The position numbers and the translations under genes were made by a program. From the NCBI GenBank assembly GCA_947167345.1, contig CAMVHR010000012.1:1-64000 (forward strand): DNA of 64,000 bases, written 5' to 3'. Numbering within the stretch: position 1 is the stretch's first letter; the number at the start of each line of letters is the position of its first letter. Source of the DNA: an uncultured Treponema sp. (GTDB lineage Bacteria; Spirochaetota; Spirochaetia; Treponematales; Treponemataceae). The notes under the pieces were generated by a model, which worked only from the letters and a program-made list of their open reading frames with translations, made no database searches and was not told where the DNA came from. This document shows, piece after piece, positions 16,523-26,967 of the stretch.

Positions 16523-18049
16523 ATGAATATTTACGGAAGTTTCTTAAAATATGTTATTTCCTTAACATATTGCGGTGTATTTTTTCTTCGCACTTTTCAT
16601 TATTGTTTTATTTATCGCACCCCAAAAATCATCATTACAGGTTGCATTCCAACTGTAATGATAACAGGTTTTTTAATAATTGTCGTCTGTATTATAGAGC
16701 ACAGAATTATTTCTCCGTTTGAAGCAATTACTGCCTCTGCAAAAAAAAGTGGTAAGAAAATGTCAGAAGAAGAGGCTTTTAAATGCATTAAGGCCTTTAA
16801 GACGTTTGATATTGTAATCGCTATTAGTGAGGGAATTGGTTTCTTGCTTGGTTCCAGTTCAACGGTTGTTGTAGAATCTTTGGTCGGCTATGAAAAAATA
16901 AATCCTCTTTTATTTATTATTATTGTAGCTCAGTCAGTGGGTGTAGGGTATATATGCTACAGTCTGACTGTGTTCAGAATAAAGAAAGTCCTGATGGTGA
17001 ATGTCTTGCATGAAGTAGGTCTTCATATAAACAATGATTTGTCAAAGACTCTTTCTGTGGCAATAACGGCATGTGTGTATATTTCCATACTTAATATGAT
17101 TACTGTGCCTATTGGTCTTTTGCTGGGCAGGGCTTCTGGAAATTTGCTGAATATTTTTATTCGGGACTGTCTTGTAGCGGGAATCCTTACTGGTGGAGTT
17201 TGTTATGTGACGTATTCCCTGTTGGTAAAAAAAATCAGGGAAACGGAAAAATTCATAGGTAAAAAATTATACATAGAAACAATGAATCTGGCGGTGGCAA
17301 CCAAAGAGTCTGCTGCTACCAGTGTGGAGCAGAGTACTGCTGTTAAAGAGATTGTTTCTACCATTGAGGATACTAATAATCTTTCTTTGAGTATAAAGGA
17401 AAAACTTCAAAAGGTGTCTGAAATTTCTGAAAAGGCAAAGGAAGATGTTATTGTTGGTGTTGAATATCTTGACAGAAATATAAAGGAGCTGCTTGCTGTA
17501 ATAGAGAGCAATAAGCAGACTATTGCCGGCATAAAGGATTTGGGAAGTAAGATTGATAATATATGGGAAGTTGTCAGCCTTATTAATGAAATAGCTTCTC
17601 AGGCAAAGATAATTGCTTTTAATGCGGAACTTGAAGCCAGCAGTGCAGGAGAATACGGCAAGAACTTCCATATAGTTGCAACTGAAGTCCGTCGCCTTTC
17701 TGATAACATTATTGATGGAACAAAGGAAATTAAAGATAAAATTACAGAAATTCAAAGTGCCTCGGATTCCCTCATACTTTTAAGCGAGAAGGGGGCAGAA
17801 AACGTTTCTTCTGGATATAAGAACATAAAATCATTGCAGGGACAGTTTGCCAGCATAAAGAAATCCTCGGAAGAGACTGCAAAAAGCAGTAATGACATAA
17901 CGGATTTTATAATACAGCTTTCTGCTTCGCATGAACAGATTTATTCTACAATCAAGCAGATTTCAAACGGTATTGAAAATTTCAGTCAGACAACGGAGAA
18001 TATTTCAAGTGCATCTGAGAATGTAAAGAGAATAGCCAGACTTTTATAA
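16523..18049 (+). CDS. methyl-accepting chemotaxis-like protein with multi-TM N-terminus and divergent hairpin tip
   Basis: C-terminal coiled-coil signalling domain with INEIASQAKIIAFNAELEASSAGEYGKNFHIVATEVRRLSD; N-terminal half has several hydrophobic segments and no large extracytoplasmic domain. Confidence 0.8.
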   Translation: MNIYGSFLKYVISLTYCGVFFLRTFHYCFIYRTPKIIITGCIPTVMITGFLIIVVCIIEHRIISPFEAITASAKKSGKKMSEEEAFKCIKAFKTFDIVIAISEGIGFLLGSSSTVVVESLVGYEKINPLLFIIIVAQSVGVGYICYSLTVFRIKKVLMVNVLHEVGLHINNDLSKTLSVAITACVYISILNMITVPIGLLLGRASGNLLNIFIRDCLVAGILTGGVCYVTYSLLVKKIRETEKFIGKKLYIETMNLAVATKESAATSVEQSTAVKEIVSTIEDTNNLSLSIKEKLQKVSEISEKAKEDVIVGVEYLDRNIKELLAVIESNKQTIAGIKDLGSKIDNIWEVVSLINEIASQAKIIAFNAELEASSAGEYGKNFHIVATEVRRLSDNIIDGTKEIKDKITEIQSASDSLILLSEKGAENVSSGYKNIKSLQGQFASIKKSSEETAKSSNDITDFIIQLSASHEQIYSTIKQISNGIENFSQTTENISSASENVKRIARLL

Positions 18050-18087
18050 AATTTAAGGAATTTATTTAAAAAATTTATATTTGGCTA

Positions 18088-18116
18088 TTGACACAATTCT
18101 GTCAGAAGTGTATAGT
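18088..18116 (+). promoter_or_regulatory. sigma70-type promoter of tRNA-Leu
   Basis: TTGACA - 17 nt - TATAGT directly upstream of the tRNA. Confidence 0.7.
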
Positions 18117-18133
18117 ATAGTCACATTCGAGAT

Positions 18134-18215
18134 GCGGGGATGGTGGAATTGGTAGACACGCTAGCTTGAGGTGCTAGTGGCGAGAGCTGTGCCTGTTCAA
18201 GTCAGGTTCTCCGCA
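18134..18215 (+). tRNA. tRNA-Leu (anticodon GAG)
   Basis: GCGGGGA/TCTCCGC acceptor stem, CTAGC-TTGAGGT-GCTAG anticodon arm, long variable arm, GCCTG-TTCAAGT-CAGGT T-arm; CCA not encoded. Confidence 0.95.
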
Positions 18216-18220
18216 ACCTG

Positions 18221-18255
18221 AAAGGGAACTACTTCTTAGTAGTTCCCTTTTTTTA
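18221..18255 (+). terminator. Rho-independent terminator after tRNA-Leu
   Basis: AAAGGGAACTACT-tct-TAGTAGTTCCCTTT + T-run. Confidence 0.85.
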
Positions 18256-18408
18256 TGTCTTTTTTCTGCAAAAATGTGGTTCTTGGTTTGCGTAATGCTA
18301 TTGAAAAATATCATAGGAGCATATCTTTGTAAGTCAAGCGGATGTGCTGCTTTATATTATGTTGCAGGACTTCTTTTTTTTAATTCCTTTTTGTGCTATA
18401 TTCTGCTC

Positions 18409-19752
18409 ATGACGTATAATCTTACAAAAGGCAGTATTTCAAAAAATATTATTCTTTTTTCACTTCCTTTTTTGCTTTCATATTTTTTACAGACTTTATA
18501 TGGTCTTGCGGATTTGTTTATTGCAGGTCAGTATAACGGGGCTGATGTTATTTCTGCTGTAGCAATAGGTTCTCAGATAATGCACATGGTTACGGTGATA
18601 ATAGTGGGCTTGGCTACGGGAACTACTGTAATGATTAGCCGTGCGGTTGGGGCAGGGGAGTCTAAGAAAATCTCGCGTATAATAGGCTGTACTGTAATTC
18701 TTTTTATGTGTGTAGCTTTAGCTGCGACTGTTATCCTTTTACTATTTTCTTCTGTTATTGTAACTCTTATGTCCACTCCTGCTGAATCTGTAGAAGAAAC
18801 TAAGAGTTATCTTAGAATATGTTTTGCTGGCATTCCTTTCATAATTGCCTATAATATAATTAGTTCTATATTCCGTGGCATGGGGGATTCTAAAAGCCCT
18901 ATGTTCTTTATTGCCATTGCATGTGTTGTGAATATTGTCCTTGATTTTGTTTTTATGGGTATGTTTAAGATGGGAGCTGCAGGAGCAGCTTATGGAACAG
19001 TGCTTGCTCAGGCTTTCAGCGTTTTATGTGCCTTTGTTGCCATTAAGAAATTTGACATGGGCATTCATCTTACAAAAAAGGATTTTTCATTGTGTGACGG
19101 CTATTTTTCGCAGATGCTTGTAATAGGGCTTCCTATTGCCGTTCAGGATGGTTTTGTACAGATTTCTTTTCTGATTATTACAGTAATTGCAAACCGTAGG
19201 GGAGTGGATGTTGCCGCTGCTGTAGGCATTGTAGAAAAGATAATATGCTTTTTATTTCTTGTTCCTTCTACCATGCTTTCTGCTGTTTCTTCTATTTCTG
19301 CCCAGAACATAGGGGCTGGAGAATTCGGAAGGGCAAAAAAGACTCTTGTTGCAGGCTCTGTCATGGCAGCTAGTATTGGCGGTGTTTTTGCAATTATCTT
19401 CCAGTTTGCTTCTCGCCCTGTGCTTTCTCTATTTACAGATAACAAGACTGTCGTAGAGCTTGGTACGCAGTATCTTAAAACTTATGTCTTTGACTGCCTT
19501 GCGGCTGGAATTCATTTTCCTTTCAGCGGATTTTTCAGTTCTTTCGGCTTTTCCATGGTATCTTTTGTGCATAATGTTTGTTCTATTATTGCAGTGAGAA
19601 TTCCTGGAGCATACCTTGCATCCTTGTATTTTCCTAAGACTTTGTATGCCATGGGACTTGCAGCACCCCTTGGTTCTTTACTTTCTGTGTTTATCTGTAT
19701 AGGTGTGTATGTGTACATGCAACGTAGGGGAAAATTCGACAGGATTGCGTAA
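18409..19752 (+). CDS. MATE family efflux transporter
   Basis: MTYNLTKGSISKNIILFSLPFLLSYFLQTLYGLADLFIAGQYNGADVISAVAIGSQIM...; 12-TM pattern. Start reset to 18409. Confidence 0.93.
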   Translation: MTYNLTKGSISKNIILFSLPFLLSYFLQTLYGLADLFIAGQYNGADVISAVAIGSQIMHMVTVIIVGLATGTTVMISRAVGAGESKKISRIIGCTVILFMCVALAATVILLLFSSVIVTLMSTPAESVEETKSYLRICFAGIPFIIAYNIISSIFRGMGDSKSPMFFIAIACVVNIVLDFVFMGMFKMGAAGAAYGTVLAQAFSVLCAFVAIKKFDMGIHLTKKDFSLCDGYFSQMLVIGLPIAVQDGFVQISFLIITVIANRRGVDVAAAVGIVEKIICFLFLVPSTMLSAVSSISAQNIGAGEFGRAKKTLVAGSVMAASIGGVFAIIFQFASRPVLSLFTDNKTVVELGTQYLKTYVFDCLAAGIHFPFSGFFSSFGFSMVSFVHNVCSIIAVRIPGAYLASLYFPKTLYAMGLAAPLGSLLSVFICIGVYVYMQRRGKFDRIA

Positions 19753-19865
19753 AATTTCTTTGGGAAATTTATGTAATTTGTAGTATAATATGTATAGGAA
19801 CCGAGAGTTTTGCAGGCTCTACTGCATGCATGAAGGTTGATGAGTTTAGCAGAAGGAGGTCACTT

Positions 19866-20243
19866 ATGATTAGCTTTAAAAACAAAGTAAAATTAGTTTC
19901 TTTTTTGTGCGTATTGTTCTCATTTTCCTCTTTTGCCTTGACAGGTTCTGCGGATATTTCTGACGATGCAAAGACAATTGGGTATGGGGCTTACAGAAAC
20001 CGTAAGGATATTGTCCTTGTAATTATTCCGAGTTCTGTGGAAAGCATTCATAAAAATGCTTTTGTGAACTGTCCTAACATTGTAAGCATTTCTTTTGATG
20101 ATGAAGACGACTGGTTCATTACACAGGATGAGACAAACTGGCGCAACAAGACTATGGGTACTAGAATTGACGTAAGCGATTCTTCATCCAATGTCGGCGC
20201 GATGAGATCTGGAAAGTATTTCTTTTATAAATCGCAAAAATAA
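19866..20243 (+). CDS. small secreted BspA-like leucine-rich repeat protein
   Basis: Signal peptide MISFKNKVKLVSFLCVLFSFSSFALTGSA, then IGYGAYRNRKDIVLVIIPSSVESIHKNAFVNCPNIVSISF (LRR_5-like). Confidence 0.65.
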   Translation: MISFKNKVKLVSFLCVLFSFSSFALTGSADISDDAKTIGYGAYRNRKDIVLVIIPSSVESIHKNAFVNCPNIVSISFDDEDDWFITQDETNWRNKTMGTRIDVSDSSSNVGAMRSGKYFFYKSQK

Positions 20244-20265
20244 TTACAAAAAAGCAAAAAAAAAT

Positions 20266-20294
20266 TTGACAACACGACATTGTGGTCATATAAT
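20266..20294 (+). promoter_or_regulatory. consensus sigma70 promoter
   Basis: TTGACA (20266-20271), 17-nt spacer, TATAAT (20289-20294). Confidence 0.85.
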
Positions 20295-20327
20295 GATAAC
20301 CATAATATAACCCCTTGGGAGGCCAAA

Positions 20328-21530
20328 TTGGCAAAGGTAGAACTGAAGGGTATTGGTAAGATTTATGACGGCGATGTTCGTGCCGTTCAGAATGCCAATA
20401 TCACTATTGAAGACAAGGACTTCTGTGTATTCGTAGGTCCTTCTGGATGTGGAAAGTCAACAACTCTCCGCATGGTTGCTGGTCTGGAAGATATCAGCGA
20501 AGGTGAACTGTACATTGATGGCGAACTTATGAATGATGTTCCGCCAAAGGACAGAAATATCGCTATGGTATTCCAGAATTACGCTTTGTATCCGCACATG
20601 ACAGTATATGACAACATGGCATTCGGTCTTAAAATCCGCAAAATGGATAAGGCTGAGATTAAGCGCCGTGTTGATGAAGCTGCCAAGAGCTTGGGATTGG
20701 TTCAGTATTTGGATCGTAAGCCTAAGGCACTTTCTGGTGGACAGAGACAGCGCGTTGCTGTAGGCCGTGCTATTGTTCGTAATCCGAAAGTATTCTTGTT
20801 TGACGAGCCACTTTCTAACCTTGATGCAAAGCTCCGTGTGACAATGCGTGGCGAAATTGCTGCATTGCACCAGAGACTTCAGGCAACAATGATTTATGTT
20901 ACTCATGACCAGATTGAAGCTATGACAATGGGTACAAAAATCGTTGTTATGAAAGATGGTCATGTACAGCAGATTGGTGAGCCACTGTTCTTGTACAACC
21001 ACCCAATTAACAAATTCGTAGCTGGATTCATTGGTTCGCCTCCAATGAATTTCCTTACTGTAACTGTAAAGAAATCTGGTGACAGCATTGTTGTGGATGA
21101 AGGTTCTTTTGAACTTAAGCCAACAGCTGCACAGCAGGAAGCTCTTAAGGCTTATGTCGGAAAGGATATATACTTTGGTGTACGTCCAGAAGACTTGATT
21201 TTCTGCGATTCACCTGCTTCTGAAAATAATATGCAGATGAAGATTTCTAACAAGGAACCTCTTGGTGCAGAAACTCACCTTTTCCTTGCTACAAAAGGTC
21301 AGAGCGTTATTGCTCGTGTACAGGCCTCTGCTAAGGAAGGATTCAAAATTGGTGATACAGTTAACTTCCAGCCAAGAATGGAGAAATGCAAGTTCTTTGC
21401 TAAGAATCCAGAAGATTTGGATGAAGAAAAGAACATTTGCGAAAAGATTGATGCTCCGTGGTTGAAGAATCCTTTGACAGGTCAGATCGGCTACGACAAA
21501 ATCGAAGGCGATGCATCTGCAAACTCATAA
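20328..21530 (+). CDS. ABC transporter ATP-binding protein, UgpC/MsmX sugar-import type
   Basis: LAKVELKGIGKIYDGDVRAVQNANITIEDKDFCVFVGPSGCGKSTTLRMVAGLE...LSGGQRQRVAVGRAIVRNPKVFLFDEPLSNLDAKLR; TTG start after GGGAGG. Confidence 0.95.
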   Translation: MAKVELKGIGKIYDGDVRAVQNANITIEDKDFCVFVGPSGCGKSTTLRMVAGLEDISEGELYIDGELMNDVPPKDRNIAMVFQNYALYPHMTVYDNMAFGLKIRKMDKAEIKRRVDEAAKSLGLVQYLDRKPKALSGGQRQRVAVGRAIVRNPKVFLFDEPLSNLDAKLRVTMRGEIAALHQRLQATMIYVTHDQIEAMTMGTKIVVMKDGHVQQIGEPLFLYNHPINKFVAGFIGSPPMNFLTVTVKKSGDSIVVDEGSFELKPTAAQQEALKAYVGKDIYFGVRPEDLIFCDSPASENNMQMKISNKEPLGAETHLFLATKGQSVIARVQASAKEGFKIGDTVNFQPRMEKCKFFAKNPEDLDEEKNICEKIDAPWLKNPLTGQIGYDKIEGDASANS

Positions 21531-21553
21531 TCTTGTGAGTTTGTCTTGACGGG

Positions 21554-21588
21554 ACACCCTCAGATGAAAATCTGAGGGTGTTTTTTTT
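21554..21588 (+). terminator. Rho-independent terminator
   Basis: ACACCCTCAGAT-gaaa-ATCTGAGGGTGT + T-run. Confidence 0.93.
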
Positions 21589-21644
21589 ATGGCGAGATAG
21601 TAGGATTGTAAACATTAAATGTTTTTGTTAGAATAATCTTACTT

Positions 21645-23603
21645 ATGGCTGATATTATAATAAAAGAAAATGCTGTTATATTATATAAAAATGAAGCTGC
21701 TATTGTTACTGGCTCTTGTGCGAATGGTAAGTATCCTATAAAATTCAGAACCCAGGCTGCCTCTGCAACTAAGCCTGCCGTATATGGCACTCAGAATGTC
21801 CGTACAAAGGATTTTGTTGTATTGCATGAAGGCCCTGCTTCTTCTCTTGAAGCAGTCCTTGCTTTTGCTGATAAATATGCCTGCCAGGAAAAAGATATAT
21901 ATAATCTGGATTCTGATAATGAGATGTTTACCCAAATAAAAGAATGTTATGAACTTTTAGAATCTGATGAAACAACAGCCTGTGCACCAGTTTCTTTTGA
22001 AGACCTTTCGTCGTTGTTTAGGGGAAGCTTGAAAGCTGATGAATCATGGGCTGTATTCATGTCTTTGAAAAATACTCTTTATTTTAGTCAAAGCCTAAAA
22101 GAACAGCTTGATGGAAAAATTGTGTTTATTCCCCGTCCGCAGTCAGAAATTGACGAACTTGTAAGAAAAGCTGATGAAAAAGGCAGGGAAGCTCAAGTTA
22201 GGGAAGAATTTTTAGATCGTTTGAAAAAAAATAAGCTTTTGCCTGAAGATTCAAAATATATGGTTGATGTTGAGTCCCTTGCTTTGGGAAAAACTGATAA
22301 AAGCCGCACCATGCATGATGCCCATTTAAAGGAAACTCCAGAGCGTGCTCATAAGCTGCTTTTGGATACTGGTATATGGAATGTAACAAGAAATCCTTTT
22401 CCGATACGATGGGGTCTTAGCATGAAGTCTGCAAATGAAACTCTTGCTTCTCCGCCACAGGAAGAAAGGCTTGCCGTGGATTCTGTTGCATGGGCAATTG
22501 ATAACGAGTGGTCAAATGATCCTGATGATGCTGTTGCGTTTGACGGTAAATATCTGTGGGTGCATATTGCAGATCCTGCAAGTACTGTCATGCCTGACAG
22601 TTCAATAGACAAGTCTGCACGTGCACGCGGATCTACTCTGTATATACCAGAAGGGGCTTCTCGTATGCTGTGCGAAGAATCTCTTGAAGATTATGCACTT
22701 GGATTGACAGAAGAAAGTAGGGCTCTTTCGTTTCGCATCCTGCTTGATGAAAATTGCAATATTTCGGACTGTTCTGTCTTTAAGACTTTGGTTCATGTCA
22801 AGCGACTGACATATCAGAAGGCTGATGAGTTAAAGGAAAGTCTAGAATTGAAGCCTTTGTTTGAAATCGCAGAACGAAATGTTCAGCGGCGGAATAAAGC
22901 TGGTGCTGTTCAAATTCAGATGCCAGAAGTTCATATTACAGTAGATTCTGAAACAAAAAGAGTTGATATTGTGCCTGAAGTTCATCCTGAAAGTTCAGAA
23001 ATGATTCGGGAGATGATGCTTCTTGCAGGAGAAGGGGCGGCAAAATTCGCCTTTAAGAATCACATTCCGTTCCCATTTGTAAGTCAGGAAGCTCCGTCAT
23101 TGCCAGACAGCATTCCTGAAGGGCTTGCTGGGCAGTTCAGAATTCGCCGTTGTATGCATCGGCGTTCTGTCGGTGTAACTCCTGCAATGCATTGTGGTCT
23201 TGGACTGGGCATGTACAGTCAGGTTACAAGCCCTTTGCGTCGATATGGAGATTTGATTGCCCATGAACAGCTTAGGGCTTTTTTGGACGGTAGGGATTTA
23301 ATAGATAAGGATACAATGCTTATGCGCATAAGCGAAGGTGATGCTGGTTCTCAGGCGGCTCATAAGGCAGAGCGTAAGACTGATATGCATTGGACGCTTG
23401 TTTATCTGCTTCAGAACCCTGATTGGCAGGGGGAAGCTATTTGTGTTGATAACGGAGGTAAGCAGCCTCAGTTTGTTATTCCGTCACTTGGTCAAGAAAC
23501 TTATTTTACACCTGAAAAGGAAATGCAGTTAAACGAATCTGTTACTGTAAAGGCTGTAAATATAAATATACCTGAGCAGACGGTAGATTTTATTCCTGTG
23601 TGA
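21645..23603 (+). CDS. RNB-domain exoribonuclease (RNase II family)
   Basis: AIDNEWSNDPDDAVAFDGKYLWVHIADPAS catalytic Asp cluster; YSQVTSPLRRYGDLIAHEQLRAFL. Confidence 0.92.
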   Translation: MADIIIKENAVILYKNEAAIVTGSCANGKYPIKFRTQAASATKPAVYGTQNVRTKDFVVLHEGPASSLEAVLAFADKYACQEKDIYNLDSDNEMFTQIKECYELLESDETTACAPVSFEDLSSLFRGSLKADESWAVFMSLKNTLYFSQSLKEQLDGKIVFIPRPQSEIDELVRKADEKGREAQVREEFLDRLKKNKLLPEDSKYMVDVESLALGKTDKSRTMHDAHLKETPERAHKLLLDTGIWNVTRNPFPIRWGLSMKSANETLASPPQEERLAVDSVAWAIDNEWSNDPDDAVAFDGKYLWVHIADPASTVMPDSSIDKSARARGSTLYIPEGASRMLCEESLEDYALGLTEESRALSFRILLDENCNISDCSVFKTLVHVKRLTYQKADELKESLELKPLFEIAERNVQRRNKAGAVQIQMPEVHITVDSETKRVDIVPEVHPESSEMIREMMLLAGEGAAKFAFKNHIPFPFVSQEAPSLPDSIPEGLAGQFRIRRCMHRRSVGVTPAMHCGLGLGMYSQVTSPLRRYGDLIAHEQLRAFLDGRDLIDKDTMLMRISEGDAGSQAAHKAERKTDMHWTLVYLLQNPDWQGEAICVDNGGKQPQFVIPSLGQETYFTPEKEMQLNESVTVKAVNINIPEQTVDFIPV

Positions 23604-23616
23604 TTATAGGGTTTCT

Positions 23617-24843
23617 ATGAAAAAAATTTTAATGATTATATTGTCAGTTTTTTTATTTTCGCTCATGATGTTTGCAGAGGAAATTGTACCCCGGCAGGGC
23701 GTTATTTCAGGCTTTGAATTCTCAGGGCTTAAAAGGACAAAAGAATCGTATCTTTTAAAGGTGCTGCAAAAGTATAAGGGGTTTGCTTTTGATGAAGATA
23801 TTGTCAAAGCCATTGAAAATGAACTTCGTGAACAGGGGTTGTTTTCTTATATAGATGTTCAAGGAGTCCCTTCTGCCCGTAATGCCGAAGATACGACTGT
23901 AAAAATTGCACTAAAAGAAAAGATATCGTTTCTTGTATTGCCTTTTGGAGCTGTTTCTAATGGCGGACTTATGGGCGGTGCAGCAATGCTGGATCAGAAT
24001 GCTTTTGGAGAAAGAGATACTTTTCTTTTGGGAGGCATGATTGCTAAAAATTCTTTTACTGTAATGACTTCGTTTAGAAAACCTTCTGTTGACATAACGC
24101 ATCCCGGTTTTGCACTTTCAGGATCTTATTCAAAGCAGAAAACTGCTATAGAAAGCATTGAAGGTGATAAGCTATACGAGCTAAACGGTCACATGTTTTT
24201 TGCCGAAGCGGATGTGACAGGAAAATTTTCAACTCATTTTTCAGGTTCAGCTGGTATTAGTTATACCGGCAACTATTTCATTGATAAAGGCTTGGATAAT
24301 ATACATATAATTGCTTTTCATCCTGTGCTCCGTTATGAAATATCGGATTGGAATGGTGTTTTTACATCAGAAAAATTATTTGAAGTATCTGGAACTATTG
24401 GCTGTACCACTGATGGTGATTTTGTTACGACTCAGAAAATACATGCATCCATACAGCAGCCTGTCATTCCTCGTCTGAGATTTCTTCTTGAAGCCTGTTT
24501 GAGTAATGAACATAACATGCCTGTAATAGACCAGCAGACTCGTTCGAGTGTCTCAAATAACCTTTTGCCTGCAAATTTTCATTCGCCGAAAATGCTTGGT
24601 TCAAATTTTGGACTTGAACTTGCGGCTATTCAAACAAAATTTGCAATGCTTTCGGTTTACGGGGTCTATCAGATTGTGTTAGTCAAGGATTATGACGACA
24701 AAACCGATTTTTCGTATGGTCCAGGCGGTGGTGTCCGCATATATCTTGCTACAATTAATCTTCCTGCCGTTGGAATGGGACTTTATTATAATATTCCTCA
24801 TCATGCGTTTGAATTCGGTGTTTCTATGGGTGTTTCCTTCTGA
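23617..24843 (+). CDS. Omp85/BamA-TamA-like outer-membrane protein with a single recognisable POTRA
   Basis: Signal peptide; one POTRA-like segment (ISGFEFSGLKRTKESYLLKVLQKYKGFAFDEDIVKAIENELREQGLFSYIDVQ), then beta-rich sequence ending GVSMGVSF. Confidence 0.7.
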   Translation: MKKILMIILSVFLFSLMMFAEEIVPRQGVISGFEFSGLKRTKESYLLKVLQKYKGFAFDEDIVKAIENELREQGLFSYIDVQGVPSARNAEDTTVKIALKEKISFLVLPFGAVSNGGLMGGAAMLDQNAFGERDTFLLGGMIAKNSFTVMTSFRKPSVDITHPGFALSGSYSKQKTAIESIEGDKLYELNGHMFFAEADVTGKFSTHFSGSAGISYTGNYFIDKGLDNIHIIAFHPVLRYEISDWNGVFTSEKLFEVSGTIGCTTDGDFVTTQKIHASIQQPVIPRLRFLLEACLSNEHNMPVIDQQTRSSVSNNLLPANFHSPKMLGSNFGLELAAIQTKFAMLSVYGVYQIVLVKDYDDKTDFSYGPGGGVRIYLATINLPAVGMGLYYNIPHHAFEFGVSMGVSF

Positions 24844-24875
24844 CCTGCATACTCAATGAATAAAGAGACAAAAAA

Positions 24876-24905
24876 GACCGTGCGCCCACCCATCGACACA
24901 CGGTC
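24876..24905. terminator. hairpin, probable bidirectional terminator
   Basis: GACCGTG ... CACGGTC, with AAAAAA on the left (T-run on minus) and a T-rich stretch on the right. Confidence 0.55.
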
Positions 24906-25138
24906 CTGTAAATTTTTTAATTGGATTGTTTTTTAATAAGGCAATAAGTAAAAGAGTACGAATAGACCTTAAAAGTAAGTTCAAAAAGTAATTGTTTACT
25001 ATTTTCATAAATATAATAAAAGGAAATTCTAAAATTTTCAAGCGGTTTATGCAATTTTATGGCTTGACAAGAGTAGGAAACGGTATTGTATAATTAAGGT
25101 AATATTTTTTTATATGAATATAAAAATTAAGGAAAGAG

Positions 25139-26953
25139 ATGAGTATGTTAAAATCTTTGAGGGCTAGATTCGTAGTGGTATTTGCTGCATTTTTTATTGT
25201 AGCTTTTACATCAGTAATCATTGTATCTGTGAATATAATTTTAAAAACAGCAAGGGCTTTTGCATCTGCAGAAGGAGGACCTGTTGTTTCAAAGACTATA
25301 GAGCATATTAACGGAGATGAATTTGAGCGTTTCTTAAAAACTATGGATGCAACAGATCCGTATTATGATGAACTTCGTCTTTGGCTGATGGATTTGAAGG
25401 AGTCTGTTGGGGCCGCATATCTTTATACTATGGCCAAAAGGGGAAACACCTATTTTTATGTTGTGGATGGCGGAGATCCTGGCGATGTAGACGGATTTTC
25501 TCCTCTTGGTGCTGAAGATGATGTTGAAAGCTGGGGAAATGCTCCTGTAGAAACTTTCAGAACTGGTAACGTAACTTCTTCTGGCATTGAAAAAGAAGAA
25601 GGTTGGGGCTGGACTATAAGTACTTATGGTGGAATTAAGAATTCTTCTGGTCAGATTGTAGGAATTATCGGATGTGACTTTGGTATAGATTCATTTGTAA
25701 AAAGCATGACAAATAAAATAATAATTCTTTCCATTATTGGTATTTTCTGTGTCTTGATTGGTGGCTTGATTGTATGGTGCTTTACAAATGTAATCTTTGG
25801 CTCAATGGCTAAAATTTCTTCTTCCATGGAAAACATTTCTAGCGGAAAGGCTGATTTGACGGCTCGTATTCCAGAAACAGGAGGAAAGGAACTTACTACT
25901 CTTGCAAAAAATTGTAATAGCGTTATATGCAGTCTGGCAAAACTCATTGAGGAGTTGAAAAAACATTCTTCTATTCTTTCTAAAACTGGTACTGAAGTTT
26001 ATGACCGCATGAATAATAACATACATAATATAAACAGTGCATTTGAAAGTGTGTTTTCTATAGATGAAAAGATAAAGATGCAGACTGACCAAGTTCAGAG
26101 CATTACTAAAGGTGTGACTGCTGTAGAGAATGAAATTGACAGATTAAAAGAAAAAATTTCTGATCAGGAAAACGCAATAGAGCAGTCTTCTTCTGCAATT
26201 GAACAGATTTCACAGAATATTCAGTCTGTAAGTTCTATTGTTGAGAAAATTTCAAAAGATTATGAATTGCTTGTGAAAGAGTCTGAAAATGGAAAATCAA
26301 ATCAAAAGAAAGTATCTGAGCAGATGGCAGAAATAGCTCAGCAGTCTGCTCATTTAAATGATGCAAATACTGCCATTGCAAGAATTGCTTCTCAAACTAA
26401 TCTTCTTGCTATGAATGCTGCCATAGAAGCTGCTCATGCAGGTGAGGCAGGAAAGGGCTTTGGTGTTGTTGCTGATGAAATTCGTGCCCTTGCAGAGACC
26501 TCTGCAAAACAGTCTAGCCAGATAAAAGGACTTTTGGGCAGCGTAACTTCGTCAATTACTGAGATTGCAGAATCTTCGAATGTTTCAACAGAGTCTTTTG
26601 CAACTGTTTCCTCTCACATCTCTCAGATGGATAATCTTATGAAAGAGGTTCAGCTTGGAATGGTTGAGGAAAAGAATGCCGTTAAGAACCTCCTTGATAC
26701 AACCCGTATCCTTCAGGAAACCATTCAAACCTTGACTTCTGCATCAGAGCAAATGCATTCAGAAAGTTCAAAACTCTTTACAGGCATTGAAGATTTGAAT
26801 AAGATTGCCGGTGATACAATGTCTGAATCAAAATCTGTTTCAAATAGCATTACAGAGATGAAGTCTTCGGCTGAATATACGTTGGAATCAACTGATAAAA
26901 ACCGTGTAGCTGCCGATGCAGTGATAAATATGATAACAGGATTTAAAATTTAG
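25139..26953 (+). CDS. methyl-accepting chemotaxis protein
   Basis: N-terminal TM, extracytoplasmic sensor domain, HAMP, canonical tip [41 protein letters not shown]. Confidence 0.95.
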   Translation: MSMLKSLRARFVVVFAAFFIVAFTSVIIVSVNIILKTARAFASAEGGPVVSKTIEHINGDEFERFLKTMDATDPYYDELRLWLMDLKESVGAAYLYTMAKRGNTYFYVVDGGDPGDVDGFSPLGAEDDVESWGNAPVETFRTGNVTSSGIEKEEGWGWTISTYGGIKNSSGQIVGIIGCDFGIDSFVKSMTNKIIILSIIGIFCVLIGGLIVWCFTNVIFGSMAKISSSMENISSGKADLTARIPETGGKELTTLAKNCNSVICSLAKLIEELKKHSSILSKTGTEVYDRMNNNIHNINSAFESVFSIDEKIKMQTDQVQSITKGVTAVENEIDRLKEKISDQENAIEQSSSAIEQISQNIQSVSSIVEKISKDYELLVKESENGKSNQKKVSEQMAEIAQQSAHLNDANTAIARIASQTNLLAMNAAIEAAHAGEAGKGFGVVADEIRALAETSAKQSSQIKGLLGSVTSSITEIAESSNVSTESFATVSSHISQMDNLMKEVQLGMVEEKNAVKNLLDTTRILQETIQTLTSASEQMHSESSKLFTGIEDLNKIAGDTMSESKSVSNSITEMKSSAEYTLESTDKNRVAADAVINMITGFKI

Positions 26954-26967
26954 TGGTTATTTGCTAG

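Noticed and set aside
24853-25041. Minus-strand 62-aa ORF ending at the bidirectional hairpin
   Set aside because: Short and hydrophobic, no ribosome-binding context identified, and it overlaps the terminator; insufficient support.
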